Assembly: GCF_000826545.1 (NCBI RefSeq)
Contig: NZ_CDME01000015.1
Coordinates: 1 to 64,000 of the forward strand
Direction of reading: 5' to 3'
Source: Kibdelosporangium sp. MJ126-NF4
GTDB taxonomy: Bacteria > Actinomycetota > Actinomycetes > Mycobacteriales > Pseudonocardiaceae
DNA length: 64,000 bases
Within the stretch, counting starts at the first letter, position 1; each line of letters begins with the position of its first letter. A program made the position numbers and the translations under genes. Under the pieces are notes generated by a model that saw nothing but the letters and a program-made list of their open reading frames with translations, ran no database searches and was not told the DNA's origin. This document shows positions 50,185 to 60,113 of the stretch, one piece after another.

Positions 50185-51885
50185 ATGCTGCTGGCTGACG
50201 CGAATTTCCGACTGGACGCGCAGGCTGTCGACTACGTACTTCTCGGTTTCTACTTCGTGATCGTGCTGGGGATCGGCCTGCTCGCCCGGCGGTCGATCTC
50301 CAGCAGTCTCGACTTCTTCCTGTCCGGGCGGTCGCTGCCCGCGTGGGTCACCGGGCTGGCGTTCGTGTCGGCCAACCTCGGTGCGGTCGAGGTGTTCGGG
50401 ATGACGGCGAACGGCGCCCAGTTCGGCATCCCGACGGTGCACTACTACTGGATCGGCGCGATCCCGGCGATGGTGTTCCTCGGGATCGTGATGATGCCGT
50501 TCTACTACGGCTCGAAGGTCCGCAGTGTGCCCGAGTACCTCAACCGGCGGTTCGGCCCGGCCTCGCACCTGGTCAACGGGATCAGCTTCGCCACGGCGCA
50601 GGTGCTGATCTCCGGGATCAACCTGTTCGCGCTCGGCTCGGTGGTCAACGTGCTGCTGGGCTGGCCGCTGTGGCTGTCGATCGTGGTCTCCGCCGCGGTC
50701 GTGCTGACGTACACCGCGATCGGCGGCCTGTCCGCGGCCATCTACAACGAGGTGCTGCAGTTCTTCGTGATCGTCGCGATGCTGGTCCCGTTGACCATCG
50801 TCGGCCTGCACCGGGTCGGCGGCTGGGAAGGTCTCGTCGGCAAGATCGCCGACAAGTCGAACGAGCTGAACTCGTGGCCGGGCACCAACCTGACCGGCAT
50901 CGGTGACGCCACCCTGTCCGTGCTCGGCATCGTGTTCGGGCTCGGGTTCGTGCTGTCGTTCGGGTACTGGACGACGAACTTCGCCGAGGTCCAGCGTGGA
51001 CTCTCGGCCAAGAGCATGTCGGCGGCCAAACGCACCCCGCTGATCGGCGCGTACCCGAAGATGCTGCTGCCGCTGGTGATCGTGATCCCCGGGATGATCG
51101 CCGCGGTGCTCTCCCCCGAACTGTCCGCCGCCAAGGCGCAACTGGCCGCCAATCCCGGCGCCGCGACGGACGTGCAGTTCAACGACGCGATCAAGCTGCT
51201 GATCAGGGACGTGCTGCCGAACGGCATGCTCGGCGTGGCGATCACCGGCCTCGCCGCGTCCTTCATGGCCGGGATGGCCGCGAACGTGAGCGCGTTCAAC
51301 ACCGTGTTCACCTACGACATCTGGCAGACCTACATCCGCAGGAACCGGCCGGACGCGTACTACCTCAAGGTCGGCAGGGTGATCACCATCGTCGGTGTCC
51401 TCGCCGCGATCGGCACGGCGTTCATCGCCGCCGGTTACGAGAACATCATGACCTACCTGCAGACGTTGTTCTCGTTCTTCAACGCGCCGCTGTTCGCCAC
51501 GTTCATCCTCGGTCTGTTCTGGAAGCGGATGACACCGGCGGCCGGGTGGTCCGGCCTGGTGGCGGGGACGCTGTCCGCTCTCACGGTGTTCGTCCTGGCC
51601 AACTCGGGCACCGTGACCTGGTTCGGTTCGCCGGACAGCCAGGGGCCGAGCTTCGTCGGCGCCGGCGTCGCGTTCGCGGTGGACATCCTGGTCAGTGTGC
51701 TGGTGTCGCTGAGCACACGGCCGAAACCGGACTCGGAACTCGTCGGTCTGGTGTGGTCGCTCACACCCCGTGAGAGCCGCAGGCACAGCACGGACGGTGA
51801 GGACAGTGGCTGGTACCGCAAACCGGCCGTTCTCGCGGGCGGTGTGCTCGTGCTGACAGTCGTGCTGAACATCATCTTCTGGTGA
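50185..51885 (+). CDS. Sodium:solute symporter (SSS family)
   Basis: Membrane transporter of 566 residues with about 13-14 hydrophobic helices. SSS signatures include SLDFFLSGRSLPAWVTGLAF, GAVEVFGMTANGAQFGIP, TYTAIGGLSAAIYNEVLQFF and AITGLAASFMAGMAANVSAF. The overall pattern resembles SGLT-type sugar or solute:Na+ symporters. TTATGT (50172-50177) shortly before the ATG suggests a leaderless transcript. A small two-helix gene follows 9 bases later. Substrate unknown. Confidence 0.85.
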   Translation: MLLADANFRLDAQAVDYVLLGFYFVIVLGIGLLARRSISSSLDFFLSGRSLPAWVTGLAFVSANLGAVEVFGMTANGAQFGIPTVHYYWIGAIPAMVFLGIVMMPFYYGSKVRSVPEYLNRRFGPASHLVNGISFATAQVLISGINLFALGSVVNVLLGWPLWLSIVVSAAVVLTYTAIGGLSAAIYNEVLQFFVIVAMLVPLTIVGLHRVGGWEGLVGKIADKSNELNSWPGTNLTGIGDATLSVLGIVFGLGFVLSFGYWTTNFAEVQRGLSAKSMSAAKRTPLIGAYPKMLLPLVIVIPGMIAAVLSPELSAAKAQLAANPGAATDVQFNDAIKLLIRDVLPNGMLGVAITGLAASFMAGMAANVSAFNTVFTYDIWQTYIRRNRPDAYYLKVGRVITIVGVLAAIGTAFIAAGYENIMTYLQTLFSFFNAPLFATFILGLFWKRMTPAAGWSGLVAGTLSALTVFVLANSGTVTWFGSPDSQGPSFVGAGVAFAVDILVSVLVSLSTRPKPDSELVGLVWSLTPRESRRHSTDGEDSGWYRKPAVLAGGVLVLTVVLNIIFW

Positions 51886-51894
51886 GGAGGACCT

Positions 51895-52128
51895 GTGGCG
51901 AGTCGAGGCAGTCTGTTCGACCTGCGCTGGATCATCGTGCTGCTGTTCGGGGTGTACGGCGTGGTCCTGCTCGTCCTCGGGCTCGGGTTCGAGACCGAAG
52001 AGGACCGTGTCAAGACCGGCGGTTTCAACGTCAACCTGTGGGTGGGCGTCGGCATGCTCGTGTTCACCGCGTTGATGGCGACATGGGCGCTGGTCAGGCC
52101 GCTGCGAATACCTGACGAGGCGAAATGA
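51895..52128 (+). CDS. Small two-helix membrane protein, symporter partner
   Basis: Protein of 77 residues with two hydrophobic helices (WIIVLLFGVYGVVLLVLGLG and VGVGMLVFTALMATWALV). GTG 51895 is preceded by GAGGAGG and lies 9 bases after the symporter stop. Similar small proteins commonly accompany SSS transporters in actinomycetes, so an accessory role is likely. Confidence 0.75.
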   Translation: MASRGSLFDLRWIIVLLFGVYGVVLLVLGLGFETEEDRVKTGGFNVNLWVGVGMLVFTALMATWALVRPLRIPDEAK

Positions 52129-52174
52129 GGAGTTCCGTGCACGCGCCGCCGCCGGGGTCGCTACCGTGCACGGT

Positions 52175-53125
52175 GTGTTCCGAAGCGCTCGCGTCTGGCC
52201 CGCCGCCGTTCTGGTGCTGACCCTTGCCGGCTGTTCCGGCCAGGTCGACCTGGGCAAGTCCGTCTCGAACAGAACCAAGGTGCAGGCCGCGGGCTCGTTC
52301 ACGCCCGACGGGCTGCGTGGGGTGAACCCGTGTGCCCTGCTCACCGACGACCTGGTGGGCTCGATCGGCAAGAAGAAGTCCGGTTCGGTACCGAACCTCA
52401 ACGACTACTCCGAGTGCTCGTTCGACATCACCGACCAGTCGGGCAAGCGGATCGCCCTGCTGGTCAGGCTGGGTGACGACCTGATCGCCCCGCCGAAGCA
52501 GACCAGCAAGACCCTCGCCGGTCTCGGCATCTACGAGGGCCGCACCTCCACCGGCTGCGACATGACCGCGATCATCGGCCGCAAACCGGACCTCGGCATC
52601 GTCACCCGGGTGAACTGGGAGGCCGGTGACCCCTGTCCGGCGGCGAACAAGCTGCTCGAAGACGTGGTCAAGCAGATCAGCGAAGGCAAGGCCAAGTACC
52701 CCGACACCCCGGGCAGCCTGGCGAAACTGGACCCGTGCGCGGCGATCGACGACGCCACCGTCAACGGCATCGTCGGCGGCTCACCGCAGAAGCAGCTGTC
52801 GGACATCCGGGTATGCCAGTGGGAGTCGAAGGACGCGACCTTCTCCGTGAAGTACGCGATCGGCCGGGACCCCGAGACCACTCTCAAGTCGTACAACCCG
52901 ACCAAGGTCAAGCTGACGGACAAGGTCGTGGACGCCTTCCAGTACAAGACGGACGCTTCGTCGAAGAAGTGCCAGATCGAGTGGAAGCATCGGGGACTGG
53001 AAGGCAACTTCACCGAGAACGTGAACGTGTCACTGGACCCGGCGGACCAGAAGAGCACCATCGACACGTGCCCGTTCGTGAAGGCCGCCGCCGAGGCGGT
53101 CGCGGGCAAACTGCCCAGCACCTGA
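52175..53125 (+). CDS. DUF3558 lipoprotein
   Basis: Lipoprotein of 316 residues typical of actinobacteria. The signal peptide ends in LTLAGC and is followed by two DUF3558-type modules marked by VNPCALLTDDLVGSI and LDPCAAIDDATVNGI, each with a SECSF or VCQWE cysteine strand. TACCGT at 52162-52167 ends 7 bases before GTG 52175, arguing for a leaderless start there rather than at GTG 52166. Function is unknown; members are cell-surface proteins. Confidence 0.8.
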   Translation: MFRSARVWPAAVLVLTLAGCSGQVDLGKSVSNRTKVQAAGSFTPDGLRGVNPCALLTDDLVGSIGKKKSGSVPNLNDYSECSFDITDQSGKRIALLVRLGDDLIAPPKQTSKTLAGLGIYEGRTSTGCDMTAIIGRKPDLGIVTRVNWEAGDPCPAANKLLEDVVKQISEGKAKYPDTPGSLAKLDPCAAIDDATVNGIVGGSPQKQLSDIRVCQWESKDATFSVKYAIGRDPETTLKSYNPTKVKLTDKVVDAFQYKTDASSKKCQIEWKHRGLEGNFTENVNVSLDPADQKSTIDTCPFVKAAAEAVAGKLPST

Positions 53126-53192
53126 TCCTCTCCACTTTCGCGACGCCCGGCCATCAGGTAGGAAGGCTGTGCCCACCAGCGCAGGAGGTCGC

Positions 53193-54194
<1,002 letters not shown>

Positions 54195-54195
54195 C

Positions 54196-54819
54196 ATGAC
54201 ATGCGACGCAGCCGGTGTGATCGCGGCCCTGCGCTCAGCCGCCGCGGTGGTCGACGCGCACCGGGACGAACTGGTCACCTTGGACCGTGCGATCGGCGAC
54301 GCCGACCACGGCGAGAACCTCAAGCGCGGCTTCACCGCCGTGATGTCCAAACTGGACAATTCGGGTGACACGCCTGGCGCGGTGCTGAAAGTGGTCGCGA
54401 GCACACTGATCTCGACGGTCGGCGGCGCGGCCGGACCGCTCTACGGCACGGCGTTCCTGCGCGCGGCCGCCAAACTGGGCACCGCCGCGGCACTGACTGC
54501 GGAGTCCGTTGTGGACGCTCTGGACGCGGCGCTGGAAGGCGTTGTGGCGCGCGGTAAAGCCGAGGTCGGCGACAAGACCATGGTCGACGCGCTGACCCCG
54601 GCCGTCGCCGCGGCCCGCTCCGCAGCCGCGTCCGGTTCCGTCGCCGACGTGCTCAAAGCCGCCGCTGACGCTGCCGACGAGGGCGCGCAGGGCACTGTCC
54701 CGCTGATCGCCCGCAAGGGACGCGCCTCGTATCTCGGTGAGCGCAGCGCCGGGCACATGGACCCCGGTGCGCGCTCGACGGCGTTGCTGCTGCGGGCGTT
54801 CGCGGAAGCCGCGTCGTGA
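54196..54819 (+). CDS. dhaL: Dihydroxyacetone kinase subunit DhaL
   Basis: ADP-binding subunit of 207 residues. LDRAIGDADHGENLKRGF carries the magnesium-binding aspartates, and VGGAAGPLYGTAF and GDKTMVDALTPA are conserved. ATG 54196 (MTCDAAGV) is preferred over GTG 54187. It transfers phosphate from DhaM to dihydroxyacetone held by DhaK. It overlaps the next gene by 4 bases. Confidence 0.92.
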   Translation: MTCDAAGVIAALRSAAAVVDAHRDELVTLDRAIGDADHGENLKRGFTAVMSKLDNSGDTPGAVLKVVASTLISTVGGAAGPLYGTAFLRAAAKLGTAAALTAESVVDALDAALEGVVARGKAEVGDKTMVDALTPAVAAARSAAASGSVADVLKAAADAADEGAQGTVPLIARKGRASYLGERSAGHMDPGARSTALLLRAFAEAAS

Positions 54820-55475
54820 TCGGGCTCGTCCTGGTCTCGCACAGCGCGAAACTGGCCGAGGGACTGGCCGAACTCGCCGCCCAGATGGCACCGGACGTCC
54901 GGATCCTGCACGCGGGTGGCCTCGCCGACGGCACTCTCGGCACAGATTTCGACGCCGTGTCCGCCGCTGTGGACCGTGCCGAGTCCGGTGACGGCGTGGT
55001 GCTGCTCTACGACCTCGGCAGCGCCAAGATGACCGCGGAGCTCGCCATCGAGATGCTCGGCGACCCGTCGCGTGCCACCGTCGTCGACGCGCCTTTCGTC
55101 GAAGGTGCCGTGGCTGCCGCCGTGGCCGCACAAGGCGGTGGCGACCTCGACGCGGTGAGCCTCGCCGCCGTCTCGGCGGGGGCTTTGGCCGCGGACGACG
55201 CCGTGGACTCCGGGACCGGCACGGAGTTCGTGTTGACCAACAAGGTCGGCCTGCATGCCCGGCCCGCCGCGCTTCTTGCCCGAACTGTCGCCGAACTCGA
55301 CGCCGAAGTGACCGTACGATTCGGCGACAAGCAGGCCAACGCGGCAAGTGTGCTCGCCCTCATGGGACTGGGCGCACAAGGCGGTGACACGGTCTCGGTC
55401 ACCGCGACCGGCCCCGACTCCGCCGAAGCCGTGCGCCGGGTCCACGACCTCGTGGCCCGCGGCTTCGACGAGTGA
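54816..55475 (+). CDS. dhaM: DhaM-HPr fusion phosphotransferase
   Basis: Protein of 219 residues with two PTS parts. Residues 1-125 are an EIIA-Man-like DhaM domain (phospho-His9 in LVLVSHSAKLAEGL, YDLGSAKMTAE). Residues 135-219 are HPr (phospho-His147 in NKVGLHARPAALLA, NAASVLALMGLGA). The enzyme I-like domain present in E. coli DhaM is absent, so enzyme I must come from elsewhere. GTG 54816 overlaps dhaL (GTGA). Confidence 0.92.
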   Translation: MIGLVLVSHSAKLAEGLAELAAQMAPDVRILHAGGLADGTLGTDFDAVSAAVDRAESGDGVVLLYDLGSAKMTAELAIEMLGDPSRATVVDAPFVEGAVAAAVAAQGGGDLDAVSLAAVSAGALAADDAVDSGTGTEFVLTNKVGLHARPAALLARTVAELDAEVTVRFGDKQANAASVLALMGLGAQGGDTVSVTATGPDSAEAVRRVHDLVARGFDE

Positions 55476-56404
55476 GGGACGGGAAACGCTTGAGGCGGGT
55501 GCTCATCGCGGGGTTGTTGCTGGCAGGGTGTACGAGTCAGGTGGACGGCACGGCCTTACCCGGCGCCGCACCGACTGCCGATGCCACCTCGACCAGGTTG
55601 ATCGGCGACGCCAGCACCCTCGACACGTGCAGCCTCCTCAACCCGGCTGCGTTGGTCCAGTTCGGCATCGCGGAACGGCTGGACCAGGAGGCCTACGACT
55701 ACTGCAGGCTGCGGCTGACCGTCGTCGCAAGCGCCGTCGATGTCCGATTCGGACTGTTGGAACGGCTGCGCGGTCCCTTGGAGGCCAACGAGATCGAAGC
55801 CGTCGGCCCGTTGCGGGTGTTCGAGGAGACTCCCAGCAAGGACCGTTGCGCGCGGTACATCTTGTTCAGCGACGACGTCACACTGATCGCCTCGGCCGAC
55901 ACGATCGACACCCCTACCACGACAGTGCCCGAGCTGTGCTCGATCACCGAGAAGGCAACGACGACGATCGCCGAGAACCTCGTCGCCCGCAGAGTCAAGC
56001 ACCTGACGTATCCGCCGTCCTCCCTCGGCACTGTCGACGCCTGCAAGGCCGTCACGGTCTCACTGGCCCAGGTTCCCGCGCTGCCCGCCGGTGAGGTGAT
56101 CACCTATCCCGGCCGACACCAGTGCCGGTGGGGCCTGGCCATGGTGCCGTCGCTGACTCTGCGCTTCGTCCTCGGGGCACCGTCGAGCGCACCCGAGGTG
56201 CGCACGGAAACCATCGCGGGCAGGCAAACCGGCGTGTACGCGGTGGACATCCCCGGCCGCACGTTGTGCGTCGCCGAGACCAAACACGGCACCGGCCGGG
56301 AAATAGCCCAAATCGCGGTCCGTCTGGCTCCCACCACGGCAGAGACAGCCTGCGCCGCGGCACAAGCCGTCGCCGCGGAGGCGTGGACCAAACTCCCGGC
56401 GTGA
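55472..56404 (+). CDS. DUF3558-like lipoprotein, coupled to the dha operon
   Basis: Lipoprotein of 310 residues; signal RRVLIAGLLLAGC, then TSQVDGTALPGAAP. Two modules contain LDTCSLLNPAALVQFG and VDACKAVTVSLAQVPA, related to the DUF3558 cysteine pattern. The GTG start at 55472 overlaps the dhaM stop (GTGA), although TTG 55490 would fit a lipoprotein start too. Function is unknown, and the coupling to dha genes may be coincidental. Confidence 0.7.
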   Translation: MRDGKRLRRVLIAGLLLAGCTSQVDGTALPGAAPTADATSTRLIGDASTLDTCSLLNPAALVQFGIAERLDQEAYDYCRLRLTVVASAVDVRFGLLERLRGPLEANEIEAVGPLRVFEETPSKDRCARYILFSDDVTLIASADTIDTPTTTVPELCSITEKATTTIAENLVARRVKHLTYPPSSLGTVDACKAVTVSLAQVPALPAGEVITYPGRHQCRWGLAMVPSLTLRFVLGAPSSAPEVRTETIAGRQTGVYAVDIPGRTLCVAETKHGTGREIAQIAVRLAPTTAETACAAAQAVAAEAWTKLPA

Positions 56405-56408
56405 GCGA

Positions 56409-57173
56409 TCACGCGATCACGTCCGCCACAGTGGCGTAGAAGCCGGACGGGTTGTCCACCATGGGAAAGTGGCCTGCGTCCGGGATGGCGTAGGTCGGCA
56501 CGTCCGCCAGCAGCGGCAGCACGTACCCGACTCTGGCCGCGTCCCCGCCGTAGACATAGGAAACGTTCGGCATGGCCAGGAACATCTCAAGCATACTGCC
56601 GCCGTCGGACCATTCGACCAGTGAGCCGGACATCCGGTGGATCGCAACCGGGTCGCACAGCGGATACCACTGCGCCCAGGCTCGCACGTCCTTGCGGGGC
56701 GAGGTGCGCAGTTTCTCGGCGAACCGGTGGAAGCCGCGGCTGGTGAACGTGTCGAAGCCGGTGCGGGCGGTCTTGCGGCTGACCAGTCCGCAGTCGTCGG
56801 CGACCAGGTTGCCTTCCACGTTCACGAATCCGGCGAGGTTGGTCAGACGTGCCGCGGCGAGCAGGCCGACCGCCCCGCCCATGCTGTGTCCCACCACGAA
56901 GACCCGTTTCGCGGCGAGCGCGTTCACCGCCTGGACGGTCACGTCGGCGTACGACGGCAGCGAGTAGTCGCTCATCCTGCTCGACTCGCCGTGCCCGGGG
57001 AGGTCGAACGCGCAGAGCGAATAGCCCGCCAGCGCCGGGACGTCGAACGCGTCGGCGAAGCTCTCCTTCGCACACCCGATGCCGTGCAGGAAGACGATCA
57101 GGTCGGCACCGGATTCGCGCAGTCGCGTGGACAGCCTGACATCCCCGTCGACCACCAACGACTCGGCCACCAT
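56409..57173 (-). CDS. Alpha/beta hydrolase
   Basis: Cytoplasmic alpha/beta-fold hydrolase of 254 residues. The oxyanion HGIGCAKESF strand, DLPGHGESSR, nucleophile elbow GHSMGG (Ser) and terminal DAGHFP (His) are intact; an acidic triad residue lies near the end of the cap. ATG 57173 is the first start. The convergent end leaves 4 bases from the DUF3558-like stop. Substrate unknown; it may be an esterase or lactonase. Confidence 0.85.
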   Translation of the reverse strand: MVAESLVVDGDVRLSTRLRESGADLIVFLHGIGCAKESFADAFDVPALAGYSLCAFDLPGHGESSRMSDYSLPSYADVTVQAVNALAAKRVFVVGHSMGGAVGLLAAARLTNLAGFVNVEGNLVADDCGLVSRKTARTGFDTFTSRGFHRFAEKLRTSPRKDVRAWAQWYPLCDPVAIHRMSGSLVEWSDGGSMLEMFLAMPNVSYVYGGDAARVGYVLPLLADVPTYAIPDAGHFPMVDNPSGFYATVADVIA

Positions 57174-57185
57174 GGACCCAGTGTG

Positions 57186-58097
57186 TCACCCTCCGGTCAG
57201 GCGCTGTCCCAGCTTGGCCGCGAGGTCGGGGCCGACGGTGGACGCGATCCGGTCGGCGAGCGCGGCGACCTGCTCGTCGGTCGGATTTCCCTCGCTGTTC
57301 CTGACCGCGGCCACCGCGCTCGCCAGCGCCACGTCCGCCGGGCTCAACTGGCCGCTGATCGCGTCCGCGAGCTTCTGCAACTCGTCCCGCAGTACGGACG
57401 TGTCGTTCTTGATCTCCCCGATCCAGTCCCCGATCGGCATGGTCAGTCCGGTCCGGCCGTGCGTCTCGACGTCGGTCCATTCCATGTCTTCATCCATTCG
57501 CAAGTCGACAAAGGACGCGTTGATGTCGGTGTTCTCGATGATGCCGGGGACACGGCCCACGCTCGTGAACTGGTGCGCCCCTCGATACGGGTCCCACGCG
57601 TTGGACGGCAGCCCGTGCTGCTGGCCGTTGTTGTTCCCGTAGTTCGCCTCCCAGATCACAGTTCCGGGCACTTTGGCCGCGATCTCCGCCGCACGCATCG
57701 ACCTCAGCTGGCTGGTGTTGGAGTACAACGCCACACGAGCGGAGAATCTGCGCAGTTCGGCGAGGAATCCCACCGAGAAGTCGTGTGCTTCCTGACCACC
57801 CCATTGGACACCGGTGTTCTCGATGTCCAGCGCGGGAACGATGCCCCACGCGCCAAGCCGGTTGATCTCACCGAGGAAAACGTGTGCCTGCCTGGCTGGA
57901 TCTCCCTTCTGGGCGAAGTGGTAGCCACCCACCGGAATCCCGACCGACTTCGCCCCGCCCACGTGCCTGTCGCCACGCACGATCGCCGGGCCGAACCCGT
58001 CGGACAGCTTGACCCATACGAACTCCACACCGGAGTTGCGCACGGCGTTCCAGTCGGTGACCGTCTGGTAGCGATAGATGTCGATGCCTCTGGCCAC
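57186..58097 (-). CDS. GH25 lysozyme-like hydrolase without signal peptide
   Basis: Protein of 303 residues. The first 210 residues are a GH25 muramidase-like barrel (GIDIYRYQTVTDWNAVRNSG, FVWVKLSDGFG, PALDIENTG with the catalytic Asp/Glu pair, ANYGNNNG); the remaining part is helical and not recognised. There is no signal peptide, so export by another route or intracellular use must be assumed. It begins at GTG 58097. It could be a phage-like endolysin, but no other phage gene is near. Confidence 0.8.
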   Translation of the reverse strand: MARGIDIYRYQTVTDWNAVRNSGVEFVWVKLSDGFGPAIVRGDRHVGGAKSVGIPVGGYHFAQKGDPARQAHVFLGEINRLGAWGIVPALDIENTGVQWGGQEAHDFSVGFLAELRRFSARVALYSNTSQLRSMRAAEIAAKVPGTVIWEANYGNNNGQQHGLPSNAWDPYRGAHQFTSVGRVPGIIENTDINASFVDLRMDEDMEWTDVETHGRTGLTMPIGDWIGEIKNDTSVLRDELQKLADAISGQLSPADVALASAVAAVRNSEGNPTDEQVAALADRIASTVGPDLAAKLGQRLTGG

Positions 58098-58290
58098 TGC
58101 TCACCCTCCTCACGCGCGAACTTGAGCAGGGTCGCGCTTGACGAAGCCGGTGCTGTGTTGTGCGGACGCTTCGGTTGACACGGGTAACCGCTATCGATGA
58201 CGCACAAACACTATGGGTGATGATATGTGCGCAGGCAGGGCGGCCAAACCGCTCGTTGAGTGGCAGGCTTCGCTCGATCGGGTACTACGG
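58098..58290. other. Intergenic gap without a recognisable gene
   Basis: Between the GH25 start and the nucS stop, both on the minus strand, 193 bases carry no convincing open frame or RNA gene. Candidate promoter elements for the GH25 gene should lie here, but none stands out. Confidence 0.4.
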
Positions 58291-58950
58291 TCAGAACAGA
58301 CGGAACTCGTCGGACTCCATACCGCGCAGCGCGTCGTAGTCGAGCACGACACAGCGGATGCCCCGGTCCTCGGCCAGCGTCCGGGCTTGTGGCTTGATCT
58401 GCTGTGCGGCGAACACGCCCTTCACCGGGGCCAGCAGCGTGTCGCGGTTGAGCAGCTCCAGGTACCGGGTCAACTGCTCGACGCCGTCGATCTCACCGCG
58501 GCGCTTGATCTCCACCGCGACCGAGACGCCCTCGGAGTCGCGGCACATCAGGTCGACCGGGCCGATGGGCGTCGGGTACTCGCGGCGGACCAGCGTCCAC
58601 CCGTCGCCGAGGGTGGTGACGTGCTCGGCCAGCAGTTGCTGCAGGTGGGCCTCGACGCCGTCCTTGATCAGGCCGGGGTCGATGCCGAGTTCGTGCTTGG
58701 AGTCGTGCTGGACCTCCTCGATGGTGATGATCAGCTTCTCGCCGCCCTTGTTCTGGACGGTCCAGAGCCCCTCATCCTCGGTCAGCCAGCACGGCGGACT
58801 CATCCAGTTCAACGGCTTGTAGGAACCGCCGTCGGAGTGCACGAGCACCGAACCGTCCGCCTTGACCATCAGCAACCGCATGGCCATCGGCAGATGCGCG
58901 GTCAGCCTTCCGACGTAGTCAACCTGGCACCGAGCTATCACGAGACGCAC
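58291..58950 (-). CDS. nucS: Endonuclease NucS
   Basis: Mismatch-specific nuclease of 219 residues that functions in actinobacterial non-canonical mismatch repair. The N-terminal DNA-binding part starts [20 protein letters not shown]; the C-terminal nuclease has [13 protein letters not shown] and [20 protein letters not shown], carrying the metal-binding Asp, Glu and Lys residues, and ends MESDEFRLF, a sliding-clamp-type tail. GTG 58950 is chosen by family alignment. Confidence 0.93.
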   Translation of the reverse strand: MRLVIARCQVDYVGRLTAHLPMAMRLLMVKADGSVLVHSDGGSYKPLNWMSPPCWLTEDEGLWTVQNKGGEKLIITIEEVQHDSKHELGIDPGLIKDGVEAHLQQLLAEHVTTLGDGWTLVRREYPTPIGPVDLMCRDSEGVSVAVEIKRRGEIDGVEQLTRYLELLNRDTLLAPVKGVFAAQQIKPQARTLAEDRGIRCVVLDYDALRGMESDEFRLF

Positions 58951-59034
58951 CGGGGCAGGGTAACGGAGTGTGCAACCTGCGTGTGGTCGCGCCCGACACG
59001 ATCGCCCGGACCACAAAGATCGAGGGGAAATTCC

Positions 59035-59562
59035 ATGCGTTTCGCCACCACCGCCACTGTCGCTGCCGCTGTCCTGCTGCTGTCCGCATGTGATCCCAAG
59101 GAGGGCACGGTGAACCAGGGCTCAGGCTCTGCCCCGGCCGCGCCCTCGGCGGCGGCCCCGGCGAAGACTCCCACGTGGGGCGAGAAGTACACCTGGCCGA
59201 GCGGCCTGGCGATCGAGGTGTCCGCACCGAATGCGTGCAAGCCGAACGAGTACGCGGTGCCGCAGAACATCAAGCGAGCCATCAAGGTCAAGGTGACCGT
59301 CACCAACGGCACGGACAAGCAGTTCGACGTCGGCATGTTGTCGTTCGGCCTCGACGCGCAGTTCGCGGGCGCGAAGGCCGAGCGGGTCATCGACATCAGC
59401 GGCCCGTGCGACGCCACCGGAATGACCGGCGGGACCGTGCTGCCAGGCAAGACGCTCACCTTCGAGGAAAGCTTCGCGGTCGGCGCGGACCAGGGTGAGC
59501 TGCAGCTGAGCTTCGAACCGGCGTACGGCACGGCGAAGGCGGTCTACGTCGGCAAGGCCTGA
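59035..59562 (+). CDS. Small lipoprotein, possible immunoglobulin-like fold
   Basis: Lipoprotein of 175 residues. [19 protein letters not shown] is the signal, then an Ala/Pro/Gly linker to about residue 45. The core ([39 protein letters not shown]) resembles DUF4352/Telomeric-repeat-like beta-sandwich domains found in actinomycete lipoproteins. ATG 59035 has GAGGGGA upstream. It is divergent from nucS and followed by a NUDIX gene 12 bases later. Confidence 0.75.
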   Translation: MRFATTATVAAAVLLLSACDPKEGTVNQGSGSAPAAPSAAAPAKTPTWGEKYTWPSGLAIEVSAPNACKPNEYAVPQNIKRAIKVKVTVTNGTDKQFDVGMLSFGLDAQFAGAKAERVIDISGPCDATGMTGGTVLPGKTLTFEESFAVGADQGELQLSFEPAYGTAKAVYVGKA

Positions 59563-59574
59563 CACGATGGGTCC

Positions 59575-60105
59575 ATGCAGACGATCGACACCAAGCAGGT
59601 GTACGAGAACCCGTGGATGCGGGTTCGCGAGGACAAGATCCGCCGCCAGGACGGCTCGGACGGCATCTACGCCGTCGTGGACAAGCCCACCTACGCACTG
59701 ATCGTCCCGCTCGACGGCGACCGCCTGCACATGGTGGAGCAGTTCCGCTACCCGCTCGGCCTGCGCCGCTGGGAGTTTCCGCAGGGCACAGCGCCGGGTA
59801 TGGCCGACATGGACCCGATCGACCTGGCCGCGCGTGAACTGCGTGAGGAAACCGGCCTGCGCGCGGCCACGATGACCGAACTGGGCCTGCTGGACGTCGC
59901 CCCGGGCATGTCGAGCCAACGCGGCCGCGTCTACCTGGCCACCGACCTCACCGAAGGCCCCCACGAACGCGAACACGAAGAACAGGACATGCGCACGGCG
60001 TGGATCGACCGCAAGGAGTTCGAGGCGATGATCCAGCGCCAGGACATCACCGACGCCCAGTCCATCGCCGCGTACTTCATGCTGCTGCTGCACGAACGCC
60101 GGTAG
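59575..60105 (+). CDS. NUDIX hydrolase (ADP-ribose pyrophosphatase-like)
   Basis: Hydrolase of 176 residues. The Nudix box is complete: GTAPGMADMDPIDLAARELR extending to EETGL; WEFPQGTA before it and LDVAPGMSSQ after resemble ADP-ribose pyrophosphatases. ATG 59575 begins MQTIDTKQVYENPWMRVRED. It probably cleaves ADP-sugars or other nucleoside diphosphate compounds. Its stop is 8 bases from the convergent enoyl-CoA hydratase stop. Confidence 0.88.
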   Translation: MQTIDTKQVYENPWMRVREDKIRRQDGSDGIYAVVDKPTYALIVPLDGDRLHMVEQFRYPLGLRRWEFPQGTAPGMADMDPIDLAARELREETGLRAATMTELGLLDVAPGMSSQRGRVYLATDLTEGPHEREHEEQDMRTAWIDRKEFEAMIQRQDITDAQSIAAYFMLLLHERR

Positions 60106-60113
60106 TCACCGGC
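60098..60113. terminator. Short hairpin between convergent genes
   Basis: GCCGGT (60098-60103) and ACCGGC (60108-60113) form a small stem that includes the NUDIX stop codon. It is weak, but is the only such structure in this 8-base gap. Confidence 0.35.

Noticed and set aside
50089..52401. 770-codon minus-strand open frame antisense to the symporter
   Set aside because: The sense strand encodes a complete SSS transporter; the antisense product is low-complexity and histidine/arginine-rich.
57186..58097. Possible prophage at the GH25 gene
   Set aside because: No integrase, capsid, portal or tail gene is present in the surrounding 10 kb; neighbours are ordinary chromosomal genes.
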